NCBI GenBank assembly: GCA_947589095.1
Contig: CANQBX010000001.1
Coordinates: 1-64,000 of the forward strand
Direction: 5' to 3'
Length of the DNA: 64,000 nucleotides
Origin: an uncultured Lachnospiraceae bacterium
GTDB taxonomy: Bacteria; Bacillota; Clostridia; Lachnospirales; Lachnospiraceae
Shown here: in pieces, positions 34,304 to 41,970 of the stretch
Position numbering within the stretch: the stretch's first letter is position 1
Layout: each line of letters starts with the position of its first letter
The notes under the pieces: generated by a model
What the model saw: the letters and a program-made list of their open reading frames with translations, nothing else
Told to the model about the DNA's origin: nothing
Databases searched by the model: none
Made by a program: the position numbers and the translations under genes

Positions 34304-34753
34304 ATGGGAAGTTCTTTAACAGTGAAGGGTATTTTTAATGACATATTTTCATTTTTAAATGGCAGGAAAGAATTTGACCTGGCGACTCTTTATGATGTCT
34401 ATCAGGATCAACCCCTTTTTCTGGCATTGATCGGAAATCTGGATGAAGCTGCAAAGATACCGTATAATGATGCGATGATGGAATGCTACGATTTCTATAA
34501 ACGCTATCGCGACAGGCCGTTGAGTGATGCAGACTGGGATGCAATCGTGGATGACATTAAGATGATTACGGACAGATGGCAGGGGAACCGTTGGTGTAGG
34601 AGTGTGCTCTTAAGCCTTCTGGGTGTTTTAGAGACGCAGGACAAAGAATACAGACAGTCAGCGGGAACTTCTGAAGGAGGAGATTCCGGTCAAAGTGCAG
34701 TAAATAGCAATATGGAAGGCTCTGCTGGGCAGGAAGAAGCGCTGGCGGCGTAA
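34304..34753 (+). CDS. Unknown 149-residue acidic protein
   Basis: A soluble acidic protein with no recognised family. Helical segments (FNDIFSFLNGRKEFDLATLY, then YNDAMMECYDFYKRYRDRP) are followed by a disordered Ser/Gly/Glu-rich tail. The start ATG 34304 has AAGGAGGG upstream. It precedes a hairpin and the PcfK/AcrIIA9-type gene. Small acidic proteins beside transfer genes are sometimes anti-defence factors; nothing in this sequence proves that. Confidence 0.55.
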   Translation: MGSSLTVKGIFNDIFSFLNGRKEFDLATLYDVYQDQPLFLALIGNLDEAAKIPYNDAMMECYDFYKRYRDRPLSDADWDAIVDDIKMITDRWQGNRWCRSVLLSLLGVLETQDKEYRQSAGTSEGGDSGQSAVNSNMEGSAGQEEALAA

Positions 34754-34785
34754 GAAATGGATTGGCATAGAGGACGATTAAGTAT

Positions 34786-34818
34786 AAACAGCCGGGGAAG
34801 AGTATTCCCTGGCTGTTT
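34786..34818 (+). repeat. Hairpin before the PcfK/AcrIIA9-type gene
   Basis: AAACAGCCGGGGAA (34786-34799) pairs with TTCCCTGGCTGTTT (34805-34818) around a five-base loop, with one G-T pair. Only TTT ends the right arm, so termination would be weak. It is a possible attenuator or processing site inside operon 2. Confidence 0.5.
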
Positions 34819-34838
34819 CCGGAAAGGAAAGAGTGTAC

Positions 34839-35636
34839 ATGATAGAAAAAATATATGACAATATCAAATCAGTGAAAGAGATCAACCAATTAGCTGCAGA
34901 CCTTCGCCAGACCAGGCAAAAGGAGATGCTTTTGGTTCTGGCGGGAAAGTATAATCTGCCCTGTAAGACGGTAGAAGATTTCATGACCGGCAAAAGACGA
35001 TTTCTGGTCGATGGCGGAGATATGGCATCTTCTTACAGTACGGTTAAGAGCAAGTTGGTAGACGAAATGATGGATTTGGGATATGAACCGTTTGCGAAGC
35101 CAATCGGGGATTATCTGCTAAGACAGGATATTAGTGAGAAACTTGAAAAACAGATCCTTCTTCCGTACAAGACTCTCCAGCGTTGCATCGAATACCTGAT
35201 GGACAAGGCATATAGCATGATTGATGAAAGCCTGAAAACACCAGGTCGGATGCTTAGCTATGCTGCCACTGATGAAACGGTTTATGAATGGGTCTGGGAG
35301 TATTACCAGACAGACGATGCAGGCAAGGTGGCTGAGAAGGAAGCGGACGCAGACAGTAAATTTCAGAAGAATGCGGCTTCAGGAGCTACACGTTCTGCAT
35401 CCGCAACGAAAAGCAGTGGTAAAAAGGCATCTGGCAGGCGAAAAGGGCCATCAGCCGGAAAAACATCCGCATCAGCGCAGCCGCAAAAAGCAACACCGGC
35501 CAGGATTGTTCATGATTTTGCTGTCCCGCAAGATACCGAGACTGCGGAAAAGGAACAACTGGCGGAGAATGGAGACAAGACACAGATGGCAGGACAGTTT
35601 TCCCTGTTCGATATCTTGGAATCTAAATCAGCATGA
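34839..35636 (+). CDS. PcfK-like / AcrIIA9-family protein
   Basis: A 265-residue protein. The core (LVDEMMDLGYEPFAKPIGDY, LLRQDISEKLEKQILL, TLQRCIEYLMDKAYSMI, then DETVYEWVWEYYQTDD) fits the PcfK-like family, some members of which are described as Cas9 inhibitors AcrIIA9. A lysine/alanine-rich linker follows, and the protein ends QFSLFDILESKSA, a motif common to these proteins. ATG 34839 is preferred to GTG 34833. The PcfJ-like gene two genes downstream reproduces the pcfJ/pcfK neighbourhood of conjugative plasmids. Family placement is from memory; Cas9 inhibition is inference. Confidence 0.7.
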   Translation: MIEKIYDNIKSVKEINQLAADLRQTRQKEMLLVLAGKYNLPCKTVEDFMTGKRRFLVDGGDMASSYSTVKSKLVDEMMDLGYEPFAKPIGDYLLRQDISEKLEKQILLPYKTLQRCIEYLMDKAYSMIDESLKTPGRMLSYAATDETVYEWVWEYYQTDDAGKVAEKEADADSKFQKNAASGATRSASATKSSGKKASGRRKGPSAGKTSASAQPQKATPARIVHDFAVPQDTETAEKEQLAENGDKTQMAGQFSLFDILESKSA

Positions 35637-35649
35637 CGGAGGATTTCGG

Positions 35650-36225
35650 ATGAGGATTGCATATAAAGCATTTGCACCGGATCTTTCCTGCACGTCCGGC
35701 GGAAACCACTATCAATATCAGATTGGTGTATGGAATGAAGAACCAGAAGCCAACTGTGCAAAAAACGGTTTCCATTGTGCCGAAAACCCGCTTGACTGCC
35801 TGTCTTACTATCCTGACTGGGATCATGCCGTTTATTATATGGTTCTTGTCGATGGGGATATTGATGAGGATGCGTATGACAGCCGTATATCCTGTACAAG
35901 GCTGAAACTGGTCAAGCAGCTGGATAAGATGGAGTTTGTGATTCATGGCTTGAATTATATACAGAAATATCCTTTTCTTCCCGAAAATAAACTTGTGAGA
36001 AGGAATAGAGGATCAACCGAACGGGGATTTGTAATTGTTAGGGGCAGGAGTCCCAAAGCCATGGGAGGACAAATAGGAGCCATCCTGGGATTTGCTAAGG
36101 AAGAGAAAAGCAGCAGGCGAATCGTAGAGATTGGATTGCAGGTGGTCGATGGCAATAATATCTTGCCGGATACTCTATACAATATCAATGGAAAACGATG
36201 TTCTGAGAAAGGAAGGAAGAAATGA
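35650..36225 (+). CDS. DUF7666-like protein
   Basis: A 191-residue protein. Its start (AYKAFAPDLSC, then YQIGVWNEEPEANCAKNGFH, then CAENPLDCLSYYP) matches the KAF...GFH.CENPLDCL pattern of proteins now grouped as DUF7666, found on phages and mobile elements and of unknown role. ATG 35650 is preceded by GGAGGATTTCGG. The frame is open far upstream, but that part overlaps the previous gene and is a shadow. The 3' end overlaps the PcfJ-like gene by four bases (ATGA). Confidence 0.7.
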   Translation: MRIAYKAFAPDLSCTSGGNHYQYQIGVWNEEPEANCAKNGFHCAENPLDCLSYYPDWDHAVYYMVLVDGDIDEDAYDSRISCTRLKLVKQLDKMEFVIHGLNYIQKYPFLPENKLVRRNRGSTERGFVIVRGRSPKAMGGQIGAILGFAKEEKSSRRIVEIGLQVVDGNNILPDTLYNINGKRCSEKGRKK

Positions 36226-38462
36226 TAAAGAAAACACTGGAGAATATGCCCCGCCTTTATGCAACGAAAACGCTTCTTCAAAAGGCCTTGATAGAAAAGG
36301 ATACGGAAGAAAGGACATACAATTATAAGAGACGGGATGATTCCCACTATCCTATATTACTTCGATGTGATATTGCGGAAGGAATCCTTCATGTGTCCGT
36401 ATTCCTGAGTTGTGATTTACGGCTGAAAAGCCGAAAACCCTTGTATGACATCTATATTGATAAAGCGAAGAAGCAGTACACAACATGGGATAACCTGAAC
36501 GGAAAATGGCTAGAGGCGAGGATTTATAATCTGCCCGCATTTTTGTATTCCATTTACGCTGAGGTTTCACACAATGAGCGGATTTATGTTTCTCAGAAGG
36601 ATGATGCCATGATAAAAGAGTACCTTGAAACGCAGAACGGCGGTTTCTATGGCATTGGTGAGTATCAGGACCGTCTTGGTAAAGAAAGGCTCCTGGCGCA
36701 GCGAAAAAGGGAAACAGACCAATGGGATAACATGTTGTCAGGTATTCCATCATTACCGAAGGATTGGCTACACTGGGTGGATAAGCATGGCATCAAAGAC
36801 AATTATATCTTCTATGAATATTCGAAAAAGAAGAGAAAGGAAGGATATTGTACCTGGTGCGAGCGAAATGTACCCATTATAGATCCTCATCATAATAAAA
36901 AAGGAATATGTCCCAGGTGCCATCATGAAATCATATATAAGGCAACTGGAAGGGCAGGAAGATTTGATACAAATGTTGTAGAAGTTTTTTTAATACAAAG
37001 AATGAAGCAGGGGTTTGTGATCCGACAGTTTTCCGCTTACAGACAATATGAAAAAGGAGTGTACAGGAATCCAGATCATAGAATCTTTGAAGAAAGACGT
37101 GTCATTTTTCCAGATTGCCTGCATGGAACGGTCTTTTCCTGGGGACGGTATAAGGACGGCCGCTACCGTTGGAAAAAAGGAGAGTACTATCATGGATATT
37201 TTGGTTACAGGTACTATAACGGTTATTATTGCAGCTTCGATGCGAATCTGTATACCAGAAACCTTGCGGCGCTCGAAAAAAGTGTTTTGAGGAAAACAGC
37301 TTTAGTGCAGATGCTGCGAATAAGGAATCGTCTTGATCTTCTTGCATACATGAATTGCCTGGTAAAGTATCCCTGTCTGGAGCAGATTGTGAAAGCGGGT
37401 CTGAATACATTGGCTTATGATTTTTTACATGGCAAAGGGATGGAAGGAATTTCAGGGGACAGCGAACTTGCCAAGGCTCTGGGGATTGATAATTACCGCC
37501 TGAAACGTCTGAAACGTCTCAATGGAGGTATTGCACATCTGCTCTGGCTGCAGCATGAGAAAAAAGCAGGGAAAGAATTCGCTGATGAATTGATTCAGTC
37601 CTTTATAGCTTCGTCAATTCTTCCCTCTGATATGGACTTCATTCTGAACAGAATGAGCGAGGTGAGAATACTTCATTATCTGAATAAGCAAAGCCAGTTG
37701 GTTCAGAGAGAACCGAAGCAATTACTTTCTACGTGGCAGGACTATCTTTCCATGGCGGAGAAATTACATATGGATGTAAGTAAGGAATTATTTTATAAGC
37801 CTAAGAACCTGATTATCAGCCATAATCTGGTGTCAGCAGAATGCAGAGGCGTCAGCGCGGCGGCCCGTGAGGAGGAAATACTGAAGAAGTATCCGAATGT
37901 GAACGAAATCTGCCGGTTCGTTGCTGAAAAGTATACGTATGTCGGAGAAGATTTCCGGATCGTGGCACCGATGGGTGTGAAGGACATCGTACGGGAAGGT
38001 ATTGCATTGGGACACTGCCTGCACAGCAGCGATATTTATTTTGCGAGAATTCAGCGGCGTGAGAGCTATATTCTTTTTCTGCGGAGAAACAAAGAGCCGG
38101 ACTTGCCGTTTTATACGCTTGAGATCGAACCGGACGGTACAACCAGACAGAAGCGTACTACCGGGGACATACAGGGAGAAGACTACGAGGAAGCCCGTTC
38201 TTTTATTAAGGAGTGGCAGAAGGTAATCCAAAAGCGCCTTTCGGCTGAAGACCGGATGCTTGCAAAAGTAAGTTCCGTTCTGCGGAAAGAGGAATTTGAG
38301 GAGTTGCGAGAGAAAAAGACGAGGATCCGAGGAGGGCATCTGGCTGGGAAGCTGTTGGTTGAGGTGCTGGAAGCGGATCTTATGCTGGCTGAACAGATAA
38401 TACAGAATGAAAATGAGACATTAGTATCAGCAGGAAGCGATATGGAAGCCAGGGCAGCGTAA
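36222..38462 (+). CDS. PcfJ-like protein
   Basis: A 746-residue protein. A central CxxC pair twice (YCTWCERN and CPRCHHEIIYK, about residues 208-240) suggests a zinc ribbon. The C-terminal region has the PcfJ signature: APMGVKDIVREGIALGHCLH, then YILFLRRNKEPDLPFYTLEI, then the tail helix FIKEWQKVIQKR. PcfJ genes occur with PcfK on conjugative plasmids such as pCF10 and on many Firmicutes ICEs; the biochemical role is not established. Starts in a four-base overlap with the preceding gene. Confidence 0.85.
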   Translation: MIKKTLENMPRLYATKTLLQKALIEKDTEERTYNYKRRDDSHYPILLRCDIAEGILHVSVFLSCDLRLKSRKPLYDIYIDKAKKQYTTWDNLNGKWLEARIYNLPAFLYSIYAEVSHNERIYVSQKDDAMIKEYLETQNGGFYGIGEYQDRLGKERLLAQRKRETDQWDNMLSGIPSLPKDWLHWVDKHGIKDNYIFYEYSKKKRKEGYCTWCERNVPIIDPHHNKKGICPRCHHEIIYKATGRAGRFDTNVVEVFLIQRMKQGFVIRQFSAYRQYEKGVYRNPDHRIFEERRVIFPDCLHGTVFSWGRYKDGRYRWKKGEYYHGYFGYRYYNGYYCSFDANLYTRNLAALEKSVLRKTALVQMLRIRNRLDLLAYMNCLVKYPCLEQIVKAGLNTLAYDFLHGKGMEGISGDSELAKALGIDNYRLKRLKRLNGGIAHLLWLQHEKKAGKEFADELIQSFIASSILPSDMDFILNRMSEVRILHYLNKQSQLVQREPKQLLSTWQDYLSMAEKLHMDVSKELFYKPKNLIISHNLVSAECRGVSAAAREEEILKKYPNVNEICRFVAEKYTYVGEDFRIVAPMGVKDIVREGIALGHCLHSSDIYFARIQRRESYILFLRRNKEPDLPFYTLEIEPDGTTRQKRTTGDIQGEDYEEARSFIKEWQKVIQKRLSAEDRMLAKVSSVLRKEEFEELREKKTRIRGGHLAGKLLVEVLEADLMLAEQIIQNENETLVSAGSDMEARAA

Positions 38463-38517
38463 AGAACTGAAGCATGGTAATATAGTTTTCCATATTTGCG
38501 ATAAGAGGAGAAGACAT

Positions 38518-38925
38518 ATGAATTTTTATGAAACAATGATGGGACAAAAGATTTTTGCCAACCGGTTGCCCAGGTTGATTAGGTCTCTGGAGGAAATTGA
38601 AACAGCACTTAAGCAGGGACAAAGACCTGTGATGCAAGCGACAGAGGTGCAACCGAATTTTCTCGAAGATCTGGATTATGGAAATGTGAAGATCGGTGTT
38701 TGCTCTGAACCAGGGTATTCAGATCAGAATGTGAAGAGACTGCTGCCTCTTCTGAAAGAACTGGAAGAGAAGTTGACACCGGAGCAGTGGAGTTTATGCT
38801 TGCGGTATCAGGAGATAAGCAATGAATTTGCAATGCAGGAAGCCAGGCGAATGTTTGAGCATGGATTCCGTTTAGCTCATTTTCGCAGGATTAGGTACAA
38901 GTCTGGAAAGAAAGGAAGTTTCTGA
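38518..38925 (+). CDS. DUF6809-like small protein
   Basis: A 135-residue helical protein. The part LEDLDYGNVKIGVCSEPGYS, followed by LKELEEKLTPEQWSLCLRYQ and the end FEHGFRLAHF, resembles DUF6809 proteins (a YYGN motif, then a helical pair ending in FIYGFRLG). These are common beside recombinases and conjugation genes in Clostridia. No activity is known. AAGAGGAG precedes ATG 38518. It overlaps the next gene by one base. Confidence 0.6.
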   Translation: MNFYETMMGQKIFANRLPRLIRSLEEIETALKQGQRPVMQATEVQPNFLEDLDYGNVKIGVCSEPGYSDQNVKRLLPLLKELEEKLTPEQWSLCLRYQEISNEFAMQEARRMFEHGFRLAHFRRIRYKSGKKGSF

Positions 38926-39290
38926 TGAGAAGGTTTGAGATAAAAAAAGACGGATTTGTGCTTCATGCATTTCTTAAAATCTCCGCGGATTCAGAGGGCA
39001 ACTTATCTATCAGGATTTTATTTGCTGATGGAGAAGCAACGAAAGAGGAGTTATTAACAATAAGCTTCCCAGGAAAAAGAAAAAGGAACCATGCTTATAT
39101 TGATACGAAAAGACATGGTTGGGAAATTACAAAATGGCTTATTGATAATGCCCTGGCCGAGCCTGCTTTCAGTTATCTTGCCGGTGGGGATGGTATCTAT
39201 CCGATATACCGCTTTCATGCTTCCATGCTCAAGAAGGCTGATCCGACCGGGTATGAGGAATACTTGTCATCGTTAAAGAAAGACGGATGA
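38925..39290 (+). CDS. Unknown 121-residue protein
   Basis: Last gene of operon 2. It is a small mixed alpha/beta protein (FEIKKDGFVLHAFLKI, then HAYIDTKRHGWEITKWLIDN) with no recognised domain and no membrane segment. It is translationally coupled to the gene upstream through TGATG. An intrinsic terminator follows within 20 bp. Confidence 0.55.
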   Translation: MRRFEIKKDGFVLHAFLKISADSEGNLSIRILFADGEATKEELLTISFPGKRKRNHAYIDTKRHGWEITKWLIDNALAEPAFSYLAGGDGIYPIYRFHASMLKKADPTGYEEYLSSLKKDG

Positions 39291-39306
39291 TAGTATAGTA
39301 TTTTAT

Positions 39307-39344
39307 GGACCGGGGAGGCAAATAATGCTTCCTTGGTCCTTTTT
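39307..39344 (+). terminator. Terminator of operon 2
   Basis: GGACCGGGGAGGCA (39307-39320) pairs with TGCTTCCTTGGTCC (39326-39339), including several G-T pairs, followed by TTTTT. Confidence 0.85.
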
Positions 39345-39435
39345 CATTTTGAAATGTTTGGGTGGGAAATTAGTTGCAAAGAAATAGATTTTGGTTTCCT
39401 TTTTTTCCCAGAAAGTTTCGTTTTGTCCCTATTTA

Positions 39436-39792
39436 TATAATGAAAGGAGTAATTTCAGTCGCACATTGACAGCTGAATAAAGAAGCTGCCTCGAAACGAA
39501 GCAGATTCCGAGCATACAGGGGATACGCGATGGTCGCGAGACCGCGGTTACTGTCCACCTCAAATAGACCAGGCACAGGGCTGATGGTTCATGATAATCA
39601 ATTGAACCGTGCGATGAAAGGATCTGCGGGAGACATATATGGGCGCCGCTCACCAAACGAGGGGGAATTGGCTGGAATCGGGGGATTCCGGCTATTCGTG
39701 CCGTTTTGCAGACGGGCGAGGCAGCATAATTTGTAACTTGCTTTGGAGAATGAACAGATAAGGCATCAGGGGGAAAAGATGCCTTATCTGTT
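39436..39792 (+). ncRNA. Candidate structured RNA in the long gap before the recombinases
   Basis: There is no convincing gene between 39345 and 39889. A TATAAT (39436-39441, weak -35) is followed by a series of short palindromes: AGCTGC...GCAG, CGCGA-TGG-TCGCG, GGTTCA...TGAACC, GGAATC-GGGG-GATTCC. A perfect 15-bp inverted repeat ends it (39753-39767 with 39778-39792, ten-base loop). No T-run follows the last stem. This could be a noncoding RNA, an origin of transfer or a recombination-associated region; no known RNA class is recognised. Confidence 0.35.
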
Positions 39793-39889
39793 CCGTAGTT
39801 TGATAATTGGAAGGGACAAAACAGAGGGCAGAATAATACCTTTTGTATGAAAATTCCAGATTTGGATATAATATATCCAGGTGAAGAAT

Positions 39890-40129
39890 ATGGGAGAAAG
39901 CAAAGAAGATATCAAGGCTGTAAGCAGACATGATTTGAAAAGTATAAACTCAGTAAAGATTGATTCATCGGCGGGGAAGCAGGAGAGGATACGCTCCTTT
40001 ATTGAACAGATAGGTGATCCGAATTGCTATCTGGATGGGGATATGGTTGTCAAGATCAGTTATGCGGACACGGATGTCACACTGGAAGAACGGCTGATAT
40101 CCTATCTTGGCCTGCTGATGCAGGGATGA
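39890..40129 (+). CDS. DUF6870-like small protein
   Basis: A 79-residue acidic protein. Its second half, IGDPNCYLDGDMVVKISYAD followed by TDVTLEERLISYL, resembles the small DUF6870-type proteins often encoded next to serine recombinases on Clostridia elements. ATG 39890 has AGGTGAAG upstream; GTG 39881 is in frame too. A role as excision or regulatory partner of the recombinases is a guess from position. Confidence 0.6.
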   Translation: MGESKEDIKAVSRHDLKSINSVKIDSSAGKQERIRSFIEQIGDPNCYLDGDMVVKISYADTDVTLEERLISYLGLLMQG

Positions 40130-40160
40130 TTGCGACTGTTTGGGAAAAGAGTCCGGTTGT

Positions 40161-40185
40161 CCATAATGCAATATCATCATTATGG
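40161..40185. repeat. Inverted repeat upstream of the recombinase operon
   Basis: CCATAATG (40161-40168) and CATTATGG (40178-40185) form a perfect 8-bp inverted repeat with a nine-base centre, followed by AAAAAA. It lies about 30 bp before the putative recombinase promoter and could be an operator. Confidence 0.45.
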
Positions 40186-40211
40186 AAAAAACAGGAATAT
40201 TGGAAATGCCA

Positions 40212-40241
40212 TTGACGTTAGAATTATGATAATGATATAGT
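40212..40241 (+). promoter_or_regulatory. Putative promoter of the recombinase operon
   Basis: TTGACG (40212-40217) and TATAGT (40236-40241) have an 18-bp spacer and lie about 100 bp before the first recombinase. The match is moderate. Confidence 0.5.
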
Positions 40242-40340
40242 GATAGTGGTCAATGTATGTAGCTTTGTGCTGAGGATAAGCAACCGAAATGGATTTCCTG
40301 TATTGGCAGATTCTGCAATAAGACAATCAGGAGGTGCATT

Positions 40341-41966
40341 ATGGCTGCGAAAAATGGTGTCACCTATAGGGCATTTGCCTATCTTCGGTTATCCCGAGAA
40401 GATGGTGACAAGGAAGAAAGCAACAGTATTGCCAATCAAAGACAGTTCATAATGGATTACGTAAGCCGGCAGGATGACATTGTCCTTATGCGTGAATACT
40501 GCGATGACGGGTTCACCGGAACGAATTTCGAGCGGCCTCGGTTCAGGATGATGATGAGTGCCATCGAACGAGGGGAAGCTGACTGCGTGATTGTAAAGGA
40601 TCTGTCCAGATTTGGAAGGGACTATATTGATTCCGGAAAATACATACAAAAGATTTTTCCCATGCTTGGCGTGCGATTCATCGCGATAAACGATAATGTG
40701 GATTCCGGCCGTTCGGACCGGTCAGATGATCTGATTATTCCTTTTAAGAACCTGATAAACGATTCTTATTGTCGAGATCTCTCACTGAAATTGAGAGGTC
40801 AGTTTCGCGTGCAGAGAAAAAAGGGAGAATATATCGGGGCCTATGTGTTTTTTGGATATGTAAAATCAAAAACAGATAGACATAAACTGGAAATTGATCC
40901 GTTTGCAGCAGATGTTGTGCGTGAAATTTTCCAGATGAAACTTAAGGGGAACAGTCAGCAGCAGATCGCGGATGATTTGAACGCTAAGGGGATACCGGCG
41001 CCGGCAGAATACAAAAAGCTTTGCGGTCTGAAGTATCAAAGCGGTTTTCAGCAGGGGGCGGAGAGTTGCTGGACAGCAGTCGCTGTTACCAGGATTTTGA
41101 CGAATCGTATCTATACAGGATGTCTTGAGCAGGGGAAAAGGAGTACGCCGAACTACAAAGTAAAGAAAATGGTGGAACGGCCGCAGGATGAGTGGGTTGT
41201 TGTGGAACATAATCATGAACCGATTATAGATGATAAGGTTTTTACTGCTGTTCAGCGGGTCCTAAAAAGAGATACAAGGATATCGAAAAACGGAGTAGTT
41301 CGTCCTCTTTCTGGGTATCTGTACTGCGGGGACTGTAAGAACCAGATGGTTTACCGGTCGGTAAAACGAAGCGGAGTGATCCACGGGTATTATGTATGCG
41401 GCGCCAACCGTGCCGGCCGTGGCTGTAGCAGCCATAGCTTTTCGGCAGAAAAGCTGGAAGAAGCCGTTTTGCGGGCGATTAATGCATGGATAAAACTGGT
41501 TACGGATGTAAGAAAAGATTCTCAGAAATTGGGGGATGAGAGGCTCAAGTTTTATCGGGCACAGCGGTATGACGATCTGATAGAAGCCAAAAGAAGGGAG
41601 ATTGACGATAATAAAGATTACCGGATGAAGCTTTATGAATCCCTTGTAGATGGAGTCATTACGCGTGAGGAGTATGTGACACTTCGCCAGCGTTACACGC
41701 AGAAAATCGAAGAATGCCAGGAAGAATTAAAACGACTGGAGGAAGAATTGGGGAAAATCAATGACGGTCTGCTTATGTCCTGCTCCTGGATGGATCATTT
41801 TCTGCAGTATGGGCAAGCAGAAAGCTTAAACCGTGAACTGGTTATGCTTGCAGTCGATCAGATATTTATATATGAAGACAAGCGGTTTGAGATTGTCTTT
41901 AATTTCAAGGATGAACTGGAAGAAATCCGAAAGTATCTGGATTATGTATCGAAGGAGGCCGGGTGA
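40341..41966 (+). CDS. Large serine recombinase 1
   Basis: A 541-residue site-specific recombinase. The resolvase catalytic domain (1-160) has the nucleophile Ser18 in AYLRLSRED, plus VIVKDLSRFGRDYI. The recombinase domain (about 165-290; YVFFGYVKSK, then QQIADDLNAKGIP) and a zinc ribbon (YLYCGDCKNQM, then CGANRAGRGC) follow, then a coiled coil (about 400-475). All key residues are present, so it should be active. It integrates or excises the element together with the two recombinases that follow. AGGAGG lies before ATG 40341. Confidence 0.95.
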   Translation: MAAKNGVTYRAFAYLRLSREDGDKEESNSIANQRQFIMDYVSRQDDIVLMREYCDDGFTGTNFERPRFRMMMSAIERGEADCVIVKDLSRFGRDYIDSGKYIQKIFPMLGVRFIAINDNVDSGRSDRSDDLIIPFKNLINDSYCRDLSLKLRGQFRVQRKKGEYIGAYVFFGYVKSKTDRHKLEIDPFAADVVREIFQMKLKGNSQQQIADDLNAKGIPAPAEYKKLCGLKYQSGFQQGAESCWTAVAVTRILTNRIYTGCLEQGKRSTPNYKVKKMVERPQDEWVVVEHNHEPIIDDKVFTAVQRVLKRDTRISKNGVVRPLSGYLYCGDCKNQMVYRSVKRSGVIHGYYVCGANRAGRGCSSHSFSAEKLEEAVLRAINAWIKLVTDVRKDSQKLGDERLKFYRAQRYDDLIEAKRREIDDNKDYRMKLYESLVDGVITREEYVTLRQRYTQKIEECQEELKRLEEELGKINDGLLMSCSWMDHFLQYGQAESLNRELVMLAVDQIFIYEDKRFEIVFNFKDELEEIRKYLDYVSKEAG

Positions 41967-41970
41967 TTGT

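Noticed and set aside
39530-39736. 68-codon plus-strand ORF in the gap before the recombinases
   Set aside because: No ribosome site, low-quality composition, and it overlaps several palindromes of the candidate RNA.
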